Below are positions 11,704-22,543 of a DNA stretch of 60,000 nucleotides, piece by piece. How positions within the stretch are numbered: position 1 is the first letter of the stretch; each line of letters opens with the position of its first letter. This stretch comes from Antedon mediterranea. Lineage: Eukaryota > Echinodermata > Crinoidea > Comatulida > Antedonidae. The notes under the pieces are model-generated. The model ran no database searches and was not told the origin of the DNA. It saw only the letters and a program-made list of their open reading frames with translations. The stretch covers positions 33,602,501 through 33,662,500 of the forward strand of contig NC_092672.1 of assembly GCF_964355755.1 (NCBI RefSeq), read 5' to 3'. A program made the position numbers and the translations under genes.

Positions 11704-11860
11704 TCGTTTTCTCGGGACCTTTCTATGGCCACCACCATATAGACTTACTTCATCAAGGCTTCTATGAATGGATGACGAGTTGGGAGCAGGAACGCTTAGA
11801 CCAAACCCAGTACCGTTTTGATTACGATCAATCGGGAAATTACCTCACGACTGTATTAAG
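11704..11860 (+). CDS. Candidate internal coding exon, protein unrecognised
   Basis: A 157-bp stretch, clearly richer in G+C than its surroundings, is open in one frame. It encodes VFSGPFYGHHHIDLLHQGFY, then EWMTSWEQERLDQTQYRF and DYDQSGNYLTTVL. The composition is soluble, aromatic- and acid-rich and unlike the low-complexity translations of the surrounding DNA. A possible AG acceptor precedes it (702-703 of 11 kb, TATAG) and a GTTAGT donor follows at 11861. The frame would otherwise continue to a TAA at 11925-11927, and an in-frame TAA lies upstream at 11688-11690. I do not recognise the family, and no partner exon is evident in the window. It could be a real exon of a gene with long introns or an isolated remnant. 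Confidence 0.35.
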
Positions 11861-12241
11861 GTTAGTTGAGTATCTCACTCAAACGTCCATTCGATGTTTG
11901 CTTTATACAGAAAAAAAAAACAAATAAACAAACTTAAAAAAAGTTTGAGTCTAAACCGCCAAAACAAAATTTAAAAAAAATAATATAAAGGTCATGATCT
12001 TTTGTTTTTGTCTTTTATGGGTTCTTCCCACTTTTATTTCTCCAAAATAGTCCATGAATAAATATTGCAGTTATTGCACAATATTTAGTGTACGTTACAT
12101 CGTGGAAGAGTGTAATGGGTACACATTTTTTTTTCTAAAAAGGATAAGGTATATTCTTCTTTCTTGGAGATCCAAGAAACATTTATTATATATGGCCTTT
12201 GGCCCAAATAATATACAATGTAATACAATATTAAATAAATA

Positions 12242-13012
12242 TCAGTTGAGTGCGTTTAAAAATTCTGTTCTACGTTTAAATGAAAAAATTAAATATTTTC
12301 CAAGTTTAACAATAAGATCAGTATTTGTGGCAGACATAAGATAAATATATTTTAATTTAGTTGGGTTGTTTGTATAAAAGGAAAACATATATTTAGTTCT
12401 AATATCTGAGTAAAATGGACAAACTAAAGTGAAATGATTCATCTTCAATTGATTGTAAAGCACATAATTTGCATAATCTTTCATTTCTATTTATACAATT
12501 CCATCTTCCTTTTTCAATTTCTAATTCTAAAATTCCTAGTCTTATCTTAGTCATAATTTGTCTATGTTTGTAATTTGTTACTTTAGTTAGATATTCTTCA
12601 ATTCCAAAATTATATTTAATGTGCTTGTAATATTGGAGCTTAAAGTGTAGCCTAGTATCTTCGTCGAATTTCTGTCGTTCAATGTCTGTAAGCCTTTGTT
12701 TAAAATTTGAAATAAAAGTATATATATTATTAACCTGTTGTGAGTACCCTATGTTACCAAATCCATTTATGCATAGTATTTTGTTTTACGTCATTGGCCC
12801 AACATTGCTCATTTCTTTGAGCTTTTCTATATTGAAAATCATAACATTGTTTAATAAATTTGTCATTATCCATTTGGATTACTCTTAGCCAGTAACGAAT
12901 TATATTAATGATAATTTGAATTTGGATAGTAAATCTTCCACATTCTCCTCTCACTGCAACACTTGGTGCAGAATTACCTATTCCTAGAATGTATTTACAG
13001 AATCTTAGATAT
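12242..13012 (-). pseudogene. Non-LTR retrotransposon ORF2 C-terminal region, frame-broken
   Basis: Reading the minus strand from about 13012, frames give FCKYILGIGNSAPSVAVRGE, then CGRFTIQIQIIINIIRYWLR. Further on come FKQRLTDIERQKFDEDTRLH, FKLQYYKHIKYNFGIEEYL, TKIRLGILELEIEKGRW, then RLCKLCALQSIEDESFHFSL. These follow the order seen downstream of the reverse transcriptase in many marine-invertebrate LINE proteins (FCK-LG-S-AV-GE-GR, Y-KYWL, FKQRL-D, LR-SxH-E-GR, CxLC-IEDExHF-C). Frameshifts and stops break it, and reverse-transcriptase and endonuclease domains are absent. The clade cannot be set from this part alone. Confidence 0.75.
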
Positions 13013-13103
13013 ATAAAAACAACAGTTTATCATAAAAACGTTATCATAAAAACACTTTACACAAAACAAAGACTTGAAAGGCATGTTATTGGATAGTGAA
13101 TCT

Positions 13104-13440
13104 TGAACACCCTCGCGAGGCCTCGGCTTTGTACGTAAAAACATCAATTTGGTTAAGTTAAGATCAAGTTGATGTATATACTGATGAAGGGCTAGTCTTG
13201 CCCGAAAGTTCTACTAAGTTTTCTTGCTGTTTTTGACTTTATCGTTTTGATTTAGCTTTTCGTTTTTTTCGTATCTCCTTTGAGATCCAGCTATTGATAT
13301 ACCCACAGCATTGTCAATTTTCCGGTAATTTGCCTTTGGATGTACATATATACTGAAATGACAATGCTGTTGGTATCAGTGGCTGGATCTCAATAGAGGT
13401 ACAAAAAAGCGAAAAGCTAAATCGAAACGATCAAGTAAAT
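13104..13440. repeat. Retroelement-like inverted repeat with hammerhead-ribozyme-like core (copy 1)
   Basis: At 13181-13216 (+) the sequence CTGATGA, stem GGGC/GCCC, then GAAA, then AGT-TCT-ACT and A follows the hammerhead ribozyme core. Downstream sequence through TTTATCGTTTTGATTTAGC to GAGATCCAGC matches, in inverse, the copy at 53094-53290. An inverted partial arm (13376-13437) faces it across a spacer bounded by CATTGTCA and TGACAATG. Hammerhead motifs are known from Penelope-like retroelements; assignment to that group is inference. Confidence 0.5.
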
Positions 13441-13450
13441 CTTTAATTAG

Positions 13451-13565
13451 CAAGGCCATATACATGGCTTCACTCGCGTGCTCAAGTTGGTGTTTACCGA
13501 CTAACCGGCCGACCAACCGACCAACATAGTGAGCTGTAGAGTCGCGTTGCATGCACGCGACTAAC
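13451..13565 (+). mobile_element. Family A element, short form without core
   Basis: CAAGGCCATATACATGGCTT opens it as in the 25937 copy. A very short ACCG/ACCA tract and ACATAGTGAGCTGTAGAG follow, ending in the hairpin GTCGCGT-TGCATGC-ACGCGAC. The core and long arrays are missing, which shows that the flanks can propagate or persist alone. Confidence 0.6.
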
Positions 13566-14149
13566 AATCGAGTTATAATAAACTATTTAGAAGCAGAATA
13601 ATGTTACAATCCACATTAATGTGAGTGTTTCAGTCAGCAGATACGTTTATTGTCGGTAGACATGATATGTTAATACATGTGGTAAAGTAAACCAAAATAT
13701 GCCTCTCTGTTTAGAAATTGAAAAAAATTGTATACACATTTATTCAAAAATTACCTCACGTATCTATCGTTCATTTCTACTGGAAATTAATGAATTGCAC
13801 GTTGGAAAACAGCTTAATTAAGGTAAAGCGTGACAGAAAGTTCGAAATCAAACATTCCGAAATTCTATGAGTAATTTGCAATCGTATCCAGATCACTTTA
13901 AAATATTGATGAATTCCAAAAGGGTATATAGATCTTGCGGAGGCGAATTAACATGAACATTTATCTATTTTAAATTTACGATTAATTCTGATGTGCACAC
14001 ATAAAAATTCCACAACCAACATTTAAAGCGAAATTTTATCATCTGTATGTACGTTTAATTATAAAAGATGTGGATATGAGCAGAACACATTTTACGTTGC
14101 GTTTTACTGGCATACTTTGTATATCAACATATATACAATGTATCATATC
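13566..14149. other. AT-rich intergenic, nothing recognised
   Basis: No supported gene or repeat family found. Confidence 0.5.
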
Positions 14150-14290
14150 ATCTTTAATACAATATCACAATGTATCACATGTGACGCCTCTATTATGTTA
14201 ATGTTAGGCTAGGTTAGGCTTATGGTCTATGACACAGTGTGATAATGTGAGACTCCATTTGCCTATCATACAGTACAGTAGCGAGATTCG
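14150..14290. repeat. Degenerate dispersed repeat (partner at 1025-1140)
   Basis: Contains ATTTGCCTATCATACAGTAC, inverse-similar to the start of the 1025 copy, and GGCTAGGTTAGGCTTA in the middle. Weakly supported. Confidence 0.35.
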
Positions 14291-14939
14291 TCTTCTTAAA
14301 GAAATATTTTCTGGAAACAAATTCATTAGGCCTATTAGGATCTTTGTTTACGTTCCTTTAATTTAAATCATAGGCCTAATAGTAATACTTATTTATGGCA
14401 TTGCCACAGCATGTAGGCCTACACAAGTCTAGCCCTTTCTTATACGAAGTTACATACAAGATCTCTATGTTATGTTGAACGACTGTAAGAATGGCTCAAC
14501 GTCCATGTTTTTCGCGTTTCCGTTGTAATCGTTTGTTTTAATAGCACGTAGCACCTGTTCTCTGGCATTATGTCGATGTGTATTGATTACGTCTTCTATT
14601 ATACTTTTTAATTATTACCCTCAACCTCCAAAGGAAAATGCACATTTCGGGATAGTCTTAAACTTGTGTTCTAGCTGCCTGTCAATATATGATTATTTTT
14701 TGAATGTCAACTTTAGTGTTGTTTTGATTCATGGTCTAATATAGAATGTTTATGCTTACGTTGACAACAAGTCCAAGCAGCTGAAGTATTTATTATTCAA
14801 CATGTAAATTAATGAGTTGTTTGTTAGTATTCATTAGCGAGTTGCCTGCTTTATATTTACTCGCCATTACGCAGCGTATCAACAACGTCTGAAGCAGCTC
14901 AGCTATGAAAGAAGAAATACACGTACAGAAATGAGTAAA
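14291..14939. other. Intergenic with a cluster of TAGGCCTA
   Basis: Three exact TAGGCCTA copies lie within 95 bp (14327, 14371, 14414). No gene recognised. Confidence 0.5.
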
Positions 14940-15773
14940 AACAAGGCCAACAGCCATTAAGTCGCGTGCTACAATGCATAGTGATACCGGACCGACAGAC
15001 CGACAGACCGACAGACAGACAGACAGACCGACCGACCGACATAGTGAACTATACTGACCGAAATTACTGAACATGTTTAAAAATGTTGAAATGTTTAAAA
15101 ACATTTATATTTTTTTAATTTACACGTGCGTAGCCTGTCACTTTCGACGTGCTCGTATAACGTAATTTCGAGTTGAAAAGTAAGTCAAGAAAACAGAAAT
15201 CGGGCAAAAAGAGTGCGCAATAACATTTAACGCGCAGTGCGCGCGCAAAAATGTGCGCACTCATGGCAATTTTGTAAACGCTTAAAATTGCCTGAAATGT
15301 ACTCTTATTTCATCGAAAATAAATTTTGAAAATTTTATGCGCGCGTACGCATGCGTTACATGCACTACGCACGTAATTGTATTGCCATATGATGATTTAT
15401 GCCCTGAAATTTATGAGTACCAAATTTTATTTAATTGTGATTCATGGTTGTGAAGATATGATTACAAACGTGATTTCGTTAAATCGTGCGTAGACCGCGT
15501 AATTTTTTATTGCGCACCGTGAAAACATAACCACATTGATTCCTGGCCATGAGGAATATACTGTGAAAAATTGACCTAGCTAGATTAAACTGATATCAAG
15601 ATAAGGTCAGAAAGCGATAAAACGCATAGTGATACCGGACCGACAGACAGACAGACCGACAGACAGACAGACAGACAGACAGACCGACAGACAGACCGAC
15701 AGACAGACAGACAGACAGACCGACCAACCGACCGACATAGAGAACTATAGAGTCGCTTCCACGCGACTAAAAA
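14940..15773 (+). mobile_element. Family A ACNG-microsatellite element, copy 3 (complete)
   Basis: A complete copy with left flank, array (about 14987-15040), core, the longest second array (about 15636-15735) and the terminal hairpin AGTCGC-TTCCAC-GCGACT. Core identity to the 9922 and 25937 copies is very high, so these copies spread recently or share conversion. Confidence 0.72.
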
Positions 15774-16370
15774 TGCACAACGTAGGTTACGCTTCCAATC
15801 CAATCACAAATTCACAACTTGACGGTAAGTAAAACCAATGTAGGCCTAGATGGCGTGTGGTACACACCATTTGCATTTCCCTCTTTAATTCGTCCTCCTC
15901 GTCGCAGGTCACGCGTACTGTTTAGTGATTGACGTAGGCTTATCACAAGCGACTACAACACAACAACACCTATTTCACTAGAAAATGAAACACTCGATAT
16001 TAAAGCGTCGTGCAGACGCCTAGCGTGGGAAATTTTTTAACCAGGCTTGTAAGTGCACAGTTCATGACGGACGAATCATATACGTTATATCCATGGGCTG
16101 TTATCTTTCTAATATAGCCTATTGAGTCATTATAGCACTGGCCTCAAATTAAGGTGGAGTGTAAGGAAGCTGTTTGAAGGCAGTAACTGGGTCAAATGTC
16201 AATAAAACATGAACATCTGTAATAATAAAAAACCTGTTTGTTATACCTCTCCTGTGGCGGACACTTTTATGTGCGCTTAACTACACAAAGGGGAAATTCC
16301 TCCCCCTGCACGGAGTGTCTCACCGGAGGTGCTAACCGGTCGTGATTTTACCATATTCAAAATCAATCAA
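15774..16370. other. Intergenic; imperfect hairpin near 16248-16334
   Basis: No gene recognised. CTCCTGTGGCGGACACTT and GGAGTGTCTCACCGGAG form an imperfect inverted repeat around a C- and G-rich centre. Confidence 0.4.
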
Positions 16371-16540
16371 ATCAAAATCTACAAACTTGTTTTAAAGGCA
16401 TCTGAAATTATATTGATTCCAACAAATTTACGAGTGCTAGCGGTTCTGGCGTTTATCTTTTTGGGAAGAATTCGGCGCATTATAAATACGAATTGATTGA
16501 TTGATATTATTATGTCTTTTTTCCTCAATGTTAACTGTAT
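16371..16540 (+). repeat. Probable LINE/SINE 3' tail
   Basis: GGCGCATTATAAATACGAAT followed by TTGATTGATTGATA looks like the conserved 3' end and short tandem tail of CR1/L2-type elements, where GCGC-TATAAAT precedes the tail. No coding part is attached. Confidence 0.4.
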
Positions 16541-16844
16541 CCAAACTGACAAGCACCCGCTTCTGTTGGTACTATGGCACATTGTAATTGTGAATTGTGT
16601 AAATAAAAGTATTTAAAGTTAATATTGTAATTGTGTAGGGCTACAGTGGGTTTCTGTAAGTAGCTTTAAAATGACAAACATTCATTTTGTATTCGTCTCC
16701 TAACAATAATGTTCTCCGGTAATTACATCATTTACATTCACATTTACTGCTAAAAGCAATCTTTGTAATGTCCCAAGTTTAACATTTAAAACGATGACTT
16801 CAACGACTCAGTGTCGTTAGTTTGAAGTAATTAACTGAGCATAT

Positions 16845-16925
16845 GGTAGCTGCGTGTGGCGCAGTGTGTTGGACTACGGTACGTGAGATTATGGGTCAAT
16901 CCAACGCCGGCTCGTTGCTTTTATT
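16845..16925 (+). repeat. tRNA-derived SINE head
   Basis: TGGCGCAGTGTGTTGG (about 16857-16872) fits the A box of a tRNA promoter (TRGCNNAGYNGG). GGGTCAATCC (16892-16901) fits a decayed B box (GGTTCGANNCC) at normal spacing. ACGCCGGCTCGTTGC follows, as in tRNA-derived SINEs of marine animals. It does not fold as an intact tRNA. Confidence 0.55.
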
Positions 16926-18358
16926 CTTACACTACTTACATTTTCATTTAGCTAGATGTACAAATGCGTACCTGTAAGGTAAAGACACACAACTTTTAGC
17001 TGATTACTAACTGCATTACGTGTTTCATAAAAAATGACCAGGGTAATAATATGTATAACGCTTGAGGTTTAACAACATTAGACGCTTTATAATCCATGGT
17101 ATTTTATTATTAGCGCACATCAGCTACCCTGAACTGAGATTTTAAAATGAGATATAATTCCTAGTTTTATCATGTTTCAAGAAATTATGTAATCTCCTTT
17201 TTTTTCAACTGACCAATATTTATGTATGCTTAGTAAAAGAAAAAAATTTTTTTTTTCCTAATTTTAACCTAATTTTTTACTTTGGTTTGTCTAAAGATTT
17301 ATGATGCTCGATATGCTTTTCTGTTCATGTTTGATGTTTTCGAAAAGTTCACTTTTAATGCTTTTACCATTGATTCATTTTGTTCCCCAAATAATTAAAA
17401 CTAATGTACTTCTTCCCGTCTCGTTAAATTTTTTTTTAACTTAACACTAAATTTGATTTCTCATAAAGTAACTTAGTAAAGATTTCTTTTCCACGACGCG
17501 CCACTCGACTACACAGCTGTCGGTCTTTTTGCGCACGCTCAGAAAATTACCCCTCTTAGCATGACCCGTTTTACGATCATTGTTTGTAATGTTTAATATC
17601 TATAATGATTGACATTAGACAAAATGACATTCTTTTTCGAATTTTCTCTTTCTAATTTTTCAAGAGACAGATTTATAATATTAAACACAAATATTCTTTA
17701 TTCAACGGCCAAATAAATGAATATGTAAATTCAATTTAAAGATTCAATTAATTTTTTTTTTTTTAAATGTAAATACAAATTCCTTTGAATTTCTTTTATC
17801 CAAAAAAACATAAATTTTAATGTAAAGTAATTATAAGAACCATCCACTCTATTACTTAATTATTTTTATGTGTTTTTAATACAATTTATTATACACGAGC
17901 TACACAAAGTGCTGAGTGGAGAATGAAGTTCGTGTAGTTTGAGTAAACCTGCGAGCGATATTTCTTTTCGTACATAAGTTGGGGAACCCTCATGAAACGT
18001 CAACAAATATACGAATATTCATTAGTCATATTCTTAAGGTGTGACGCGTCGTAATGAACTGTTTCAGTCTGCAGAAACATGGATTGGCGCGAATACATAG
18101 GCCTAAAGTGGAAACAGGCTTAAGTAACCGGATCGAACAAATGGCATAAAAATGCTCGTAACATTATCTTAGCCTCTTAAGACCTAGATTACTGATGTAG
18201 GCCTACTTTAATGGTCGATGCCATAGGAAGCTGCCAGTCAATTGGATATAATATATAGGCCTAGATAGTCCGTCATCTTCTCCCGACACCGTGCCTCCCT
18301 TACACTATCGTCCCTACAAATTCTGAAAAAAACAATTTTTGTTTATCTTACCATCATT
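16926..18358. other. AT-rich intergenic
   Basis: Long poly-T and poly-A runs (17240-17260, 17750-17765) and no supported gene. TAGGCCTA occurs at 18098, 18198 and 18256. Confidence 0.5.
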
Positions 18359-18360
18359 TA

Positions 18361-18696
18361 AAGATGTATTGTCCTAAAAAAACATGAAAAATGAAGATTA
18401 ATTAAATCATACTTTGAATATGTTATTTTGTAGTTTTAATAAAATTAATCACTTCCGTAGAAAAAAAATAATGGTTTCACTTATAAAATGACAAAATGGT
18501 TGAATTCAACCGAAATCCCATTGACTGGCAGCCAATTTGTCAATTGTTTGCTTTAAATTAGTTTTTTTTTTCAAGTAAATACATTTTTTTTTTCGATCCA
18601 ATTTTTGGTAAAAGTCGATAACCATTATGTTACATTGAAATGGCATATTAAAAAAAATGATGTTAACAATTATTTTTCAAGGGGACAATACATCTT
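18361..18696. mobile_element. Family C MITE, copy 2
   Basis: Ends AAGATGTATTGTCC and GGACAATACATCTT, TA on both sides (18359-18360, 18697-18698), 336 bp. The interior CCCATTGACTGGCAGCCAAT is shared with the 23441 copy. Confidence 0.78.
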
Positions 18697-19790
18697 TATT
18701 CTAATGTGTTAAGCCGTTATTTCCCAGAAGAACTGTATACGTTTGAGTAAATTAATATCCAACAAACATCTGCTTTTAAACACGTTACTTTTGTTTGTCT
18801 TGCGTGGGTTTCTCTTATTATTATATGTACATTTTATTACAATTGAATATATAAGATTCTTACAGTGTTAAAAGTAGATAAAATACATGCATATTTACAT
18901 AATAAGACTATTGATTTCAATATAAAACCAATATTTGCTTTCAATTACATTTTTAAAGAAGATGTTAATTAAATATTTAAAACAAACGTGGCAATAAAAG
19001 ACGATAAACAGCGATTAAGATAAACGTCGCTATCTAAGCTCAGAGGAGGAATATAACATATCCTCTCTAATTTTCACCAAGACAAAATGGATGAGATGAA
19101 AAAAGAGGAATGCAAAAGTTAGAAAATTAGATATTTAGGATGATGCATTGGAATGATATTATATTTAATGAAATAATATTAATCTAAATCACCATCAATC
19201 AAATCTTTCATTTCTTTCCGAAAACCATCTTTCCCTGTAGACCATCGACCTCTCACAAAATTAATTAAATTTTATAATGTGTTTTACATTTTATCTTTCG
19301 AATCTGTTAATAACGAACGTGATATTTCTGCCAACGCGCTTGTACTATTCGAATTGTGGGAGTACTGCGCATGCTTACGAACCAATTGGCAGTGGTGGAG
19401 CCAAAATATTGTGAAATGAATTTAGATCCGAATTTGGATCCGAAATTGGATCCGAATTTGTATCTGCCTATAATTGGAATGTGGCACTCTCAATTACACC
19501 GATATATTTATTTCTGTTTCGTTGTAGGCCTAGACCTATCTACATGGCTTATTTTTCATTCTTGTTCTTGTGATTGATTGATTGATTTGGCTGGTGATCT
19601 GCTCTTAAAATCTAATCTGCCTGAATAAATACAAATTTTAAATTTATAAACAAAAGTTTAAATACATCAGAAAGTATTGCAACATAAACTATACGAAACA
19701 TAACCAGCGGTTTATTATGAAATACGCAGAATACATAATAACATTCGCTTTAAGTTGTAGTTAGTGGAATGTATCAAAATGTTGCTCTAA
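18697..19790. other. AT-rich intergenic; short GGATCCGAA tandem
   Basis: At about 19424-19462 a 12-bp unit (TTGGATCCGAAT) is repeated three to four times, giving the DPNLDPKLDPNL translation. Otherwise nothing recognised. Confidence 0.45.
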
Positions 19791-19939
19791 AGCTCTGTCT
19801 ACACTATAAAACGTTATGCCACAACCAAATGTGGTGTGCTTATATATGGACATGATCATGTCATATCTAGGCATATCACTACCATATTTGGGCACATCAC
19901 ACTTTTTTTTCAAACTAGTTTTATAGTGTAGACAGAGCT
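19791..19939. mobile_element. Family E MITE, copy 2
   Basis: AGCTCTGTCTACACTATAAA and the matching inverse end GTGTAGACAGAGCT are flanked by perfect TAA duplications (19788-19790, 19940-19942). It is 149 bp, and the best-preserved termini of the family. Confidence 0.78.
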
Positions 19940-20295
19940 TAACGCTCCTGCTTTATCTGATCTTAGGTGCGTCTAGAGTTGTAAATAATCACTTTATAAA
20001 GCCTTTCTAAACCATATTATGCGAGCCCTAAAACGTAAAATTACTTATTTATTACTCTAGCAGTTCGTCGTCTGATGAAAATATATCGAGCATCATTGGT
20101 CAAATTAAGGTCATGTGATGAAGAATGACAACGGCAGAAACTAATTTTTTTTATCGTTTTTAAATCAATATTTTTCTAAAATTACGGGATAGATTGGGAG
20201 AAAAATTTGGGTCAAGCATTCTTAATATTATTACAAATCAACGAAAGTATGCTGAATAGGGAACGGGAAACAATCTTTTCAGCTTCAATCACCGT

Positions 20296-20376
20296 ATGGT
20301 CTATATAAACGACCGCATGTTCGCCATTTCTCTCTATTGAACATGTGCATTAAATTGAGTGTTTTTTGAGGTATGG
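20296..20376 (+). promoter_or_regulatory. Possible core promoter and non-coding first exon
   Basis: TCTATATAAAC (about 20301-20311) is a good TATA box. About 30 bases downstream CATTTCTCTCTATTG could act as an initiator, and GGTAAGTGA follows at about 20374 as a strong splice donor. No gene is seen downstream within reach, so the arrangement may be chance. Confidence 0.25.
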
Positions 20377-20886
20377 TAAGTGACCATTTGGCGCCTGTGG
20401 CCCGCGAACTAGGACAAGTTAAGGACTATAAAATAAGACACATTGACATTCTTTCCGTATTCATCTCACGTAAAGTGAGCATCGACCTCTTTTGTACAAT
20501 ACCGGTATAGAACGATCCAGTATACTGTATAATAATCATTCTATTTCTGTTGACACATAATTAAAGAAATGATAAAGCAGAAAACAACAGACTATAGCCA
20601 ATTGTCAAAACACTATACACAAGCTGTGGCTGTCGCCTAGGCTTAAGAATCGAACAAAATAATTAACTTCAAAATTGAATTCAATCAAGCAAGAAAGAAA
20701 TGTGTTTTAACATGACAACAACAACTTTTGAAGGAGGCAAAATGGCGTTTGTTTCTTTGTTCACGTCATGCCATATTGTAAGAAACAGTTTCACACGATT
20801 TAAATACCCGACAGTTTTGTAACGATAAAAGTGATACGCGAATATTGTAGGACCGTTTGTACACTACGCACTGCAAGCAATGGACT

Positions 20887-21050
20887 CAGTGACGTAACAG
20901 CTACGTCTGGCTAAACTCAGGGACCCGGGTCTTATGGGGCTCCTGGGCAGTGTCCAGAGGAAAAACAGGCATTAAAATAATGTCGAAAAAGGTAAAAAAC
21001 ACCCGAGGCCTCCATCGTTGGAGGCCTCATGCCTCTGCGTTACGCCACTG
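20887..21050. mobile_element. hAT-type MITE with perfect 8-bp target duplication
   Basis: The element is 164 bp with ends CAGTGACGTAAC and GTTACGCCACTG, which are hAT-style termini (CAGTGGCGTAAC). It is flanked on both sides by AATGGACT (20879-20886 and 21051-21058), an exact 8-bp duplication as hAT transposases make. The interior is richer in G+C than the surroundings and includes a GAGGCCTCC/GGAGGCCTC hairpin. There is no open frame, so it is non-autonomous. Confidence 0.9.
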
Positions 21051-21058
21051 AATGGACT

Positions 21059-21651
21059 GGCATAGCGTATGCGTTTTTTAAGCACATGTAGTAGGTTAGC
21101 ACATGCCTATCCTACACATTCGAAATCACAAACACATAAAACATAACATTAATTAATTGTACATATAGGCATTTTGCTATCTTTTTAAATTTATATTTTT
21201 GATCAAAATTACATTGCACATAGGCCTACAACAAGTAAAAAGTTAATAAAATAAAATAAAAACAATAAAACAATGTTACAAAATCGTTAAAAATTCATAA
21301 ATATACAAAATCGGTAAAGAGTTATTTTGATCATTGTGATTTTGATATTTTTTTTATTCTCTGAGTGGGTAATGAACTTCTTTTAAAATAATACAATAGA
21401 GATACTCTAAATTCTGTTTGTAGCTACGTGGGCCCGTACACGTGTTTCATGATGCGCCAAATAGAGCAAGACTATAGAAAATATTGCAAACGTAAATAAA
21501 CTTTTCAGGCAGTGTACTACAGACTCATCGCAGCCGTGCAATATAATTTGAAAAATAGGTTTTATGACAAGTTAGTTAGGATTTGACATGCATTATGTGG
21601 AAAACAAAAACATACCAAACTGTCATCAGCGCTTCTCCGACATGAATCCAT
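21059..21651. other. AT-rich intergenic, nothing recognised
   Basis: No gene seen. TAGGCCTA occurs at 21221. Confidence 0.5.
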
Positions 21652-21872
21652 GACGCATTTTTAAATTAATCTCTGACGCGTTTTTAAATTATTCTCTGAC
21701 GCTTTTTTAAATTATTCTGTGACGCGTTTTAAAATCAATCTAAGACGCGTTTTTAAATTATTCTGTGACGCATTTTAAAATTAATCTCTGACGCGTTTTT
21801 AAATTATTATCTGACGCGTTTTTAAATTAATCTATGACGTGTTTTTAAATTAATCTATGACGCGTTTTCAAC
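21652..21872. repeat. 23-bp tandem repeat, 10 units
   Basis: GACGCG (or a one-base variant) recurs exactly every 23 bases at 21652, 21675, 21698, 21721, 21744, 21767, 21790, 21813, 21836 and 21859. The consensus is GACGCGTTTTTAAATTAATC plus TCT. Period is constant while bases vary, so the array is old but indel-free. Confidence 0.9.
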
Positions 21873-22543
21873 GATTGTTCAATTATTATTTTAACCATGT
21901 AGCATATTGAATTGATATGTCAATACTACAATACATCATAATATTGAGTCGTGACCAGACGACACAAGACAATTAATTCTACAAACAATTAGTAAGATGA
22001 CTATAAATGACTGATACGATTGTTATTAACGATATAAGTTAAACGCGAAAGAAGCAACCTATAGCAGTAGACCGACGCCATTCGCTACTCGGTTCCAGCT
22101 TAGAATGTCCATAAAAACAAATCGTGATCTCTATTTCTCCGTCTGTCTTATCATCAGATGACCAAACTTGTTTTTTAGTATTTTACTGTTTGTAGACAAT
22201 CAGATTGTATATTTCTTTTTTTTTGTCTTATGTAGGATCGACCCACTTTAATTTCTTCATCAATAAAATGTTCGTTTACAATGCATTGCACATGAATAAT
22301 GTAATGATACAATACAATATAATTGACATTAAGTACCTTTCAGTACATCTGATATCTCACTCCTACCATTGCATTTTATATATAATAGTATAAGGAAAGA
22401 AAAAAAAATTTCCTCTATGTTATACACTCTTTACACGTTTTTCAATCCTTAACAATGTACGTATAATTTACCACAGAATTTTTTATTTTATAACTCTTTT
22501 TATCTCTTTCAGGCAATAAAAAAAAAATTAAATTTTACTTTAC
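21873..22543. other. AT-rich, LINE 3' flank
   Basis: Nothing recognised apart from the sequence following the minus-strand LINE ORF, which includes a T-run at 22517-22526 (A-run on the coding strand). Confidence 0.45.

Noticed and set aside
12054-12344. 96-codon plus-strand frame
   Set aside because: Partly antisense to the LINE fragment on the minus strand, with no protein-like features of its own.
14200-14225. Telomere-like TTAGG runs
   Set aside because: Only two or three loosely spaced TTAGGC words, not a tandem telomeric repeat.
7381-15832. Frames rich in QTDR/PTDR or SVCLSV
   Set aside because: Translations of ACNG tetranucleotide arrays in family A elements.
21652-21872. Possible CRISPR-like array
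   Set aside because: Units are contiguous with no unique spacers, and the sequence is clearly animal genomic DNA.
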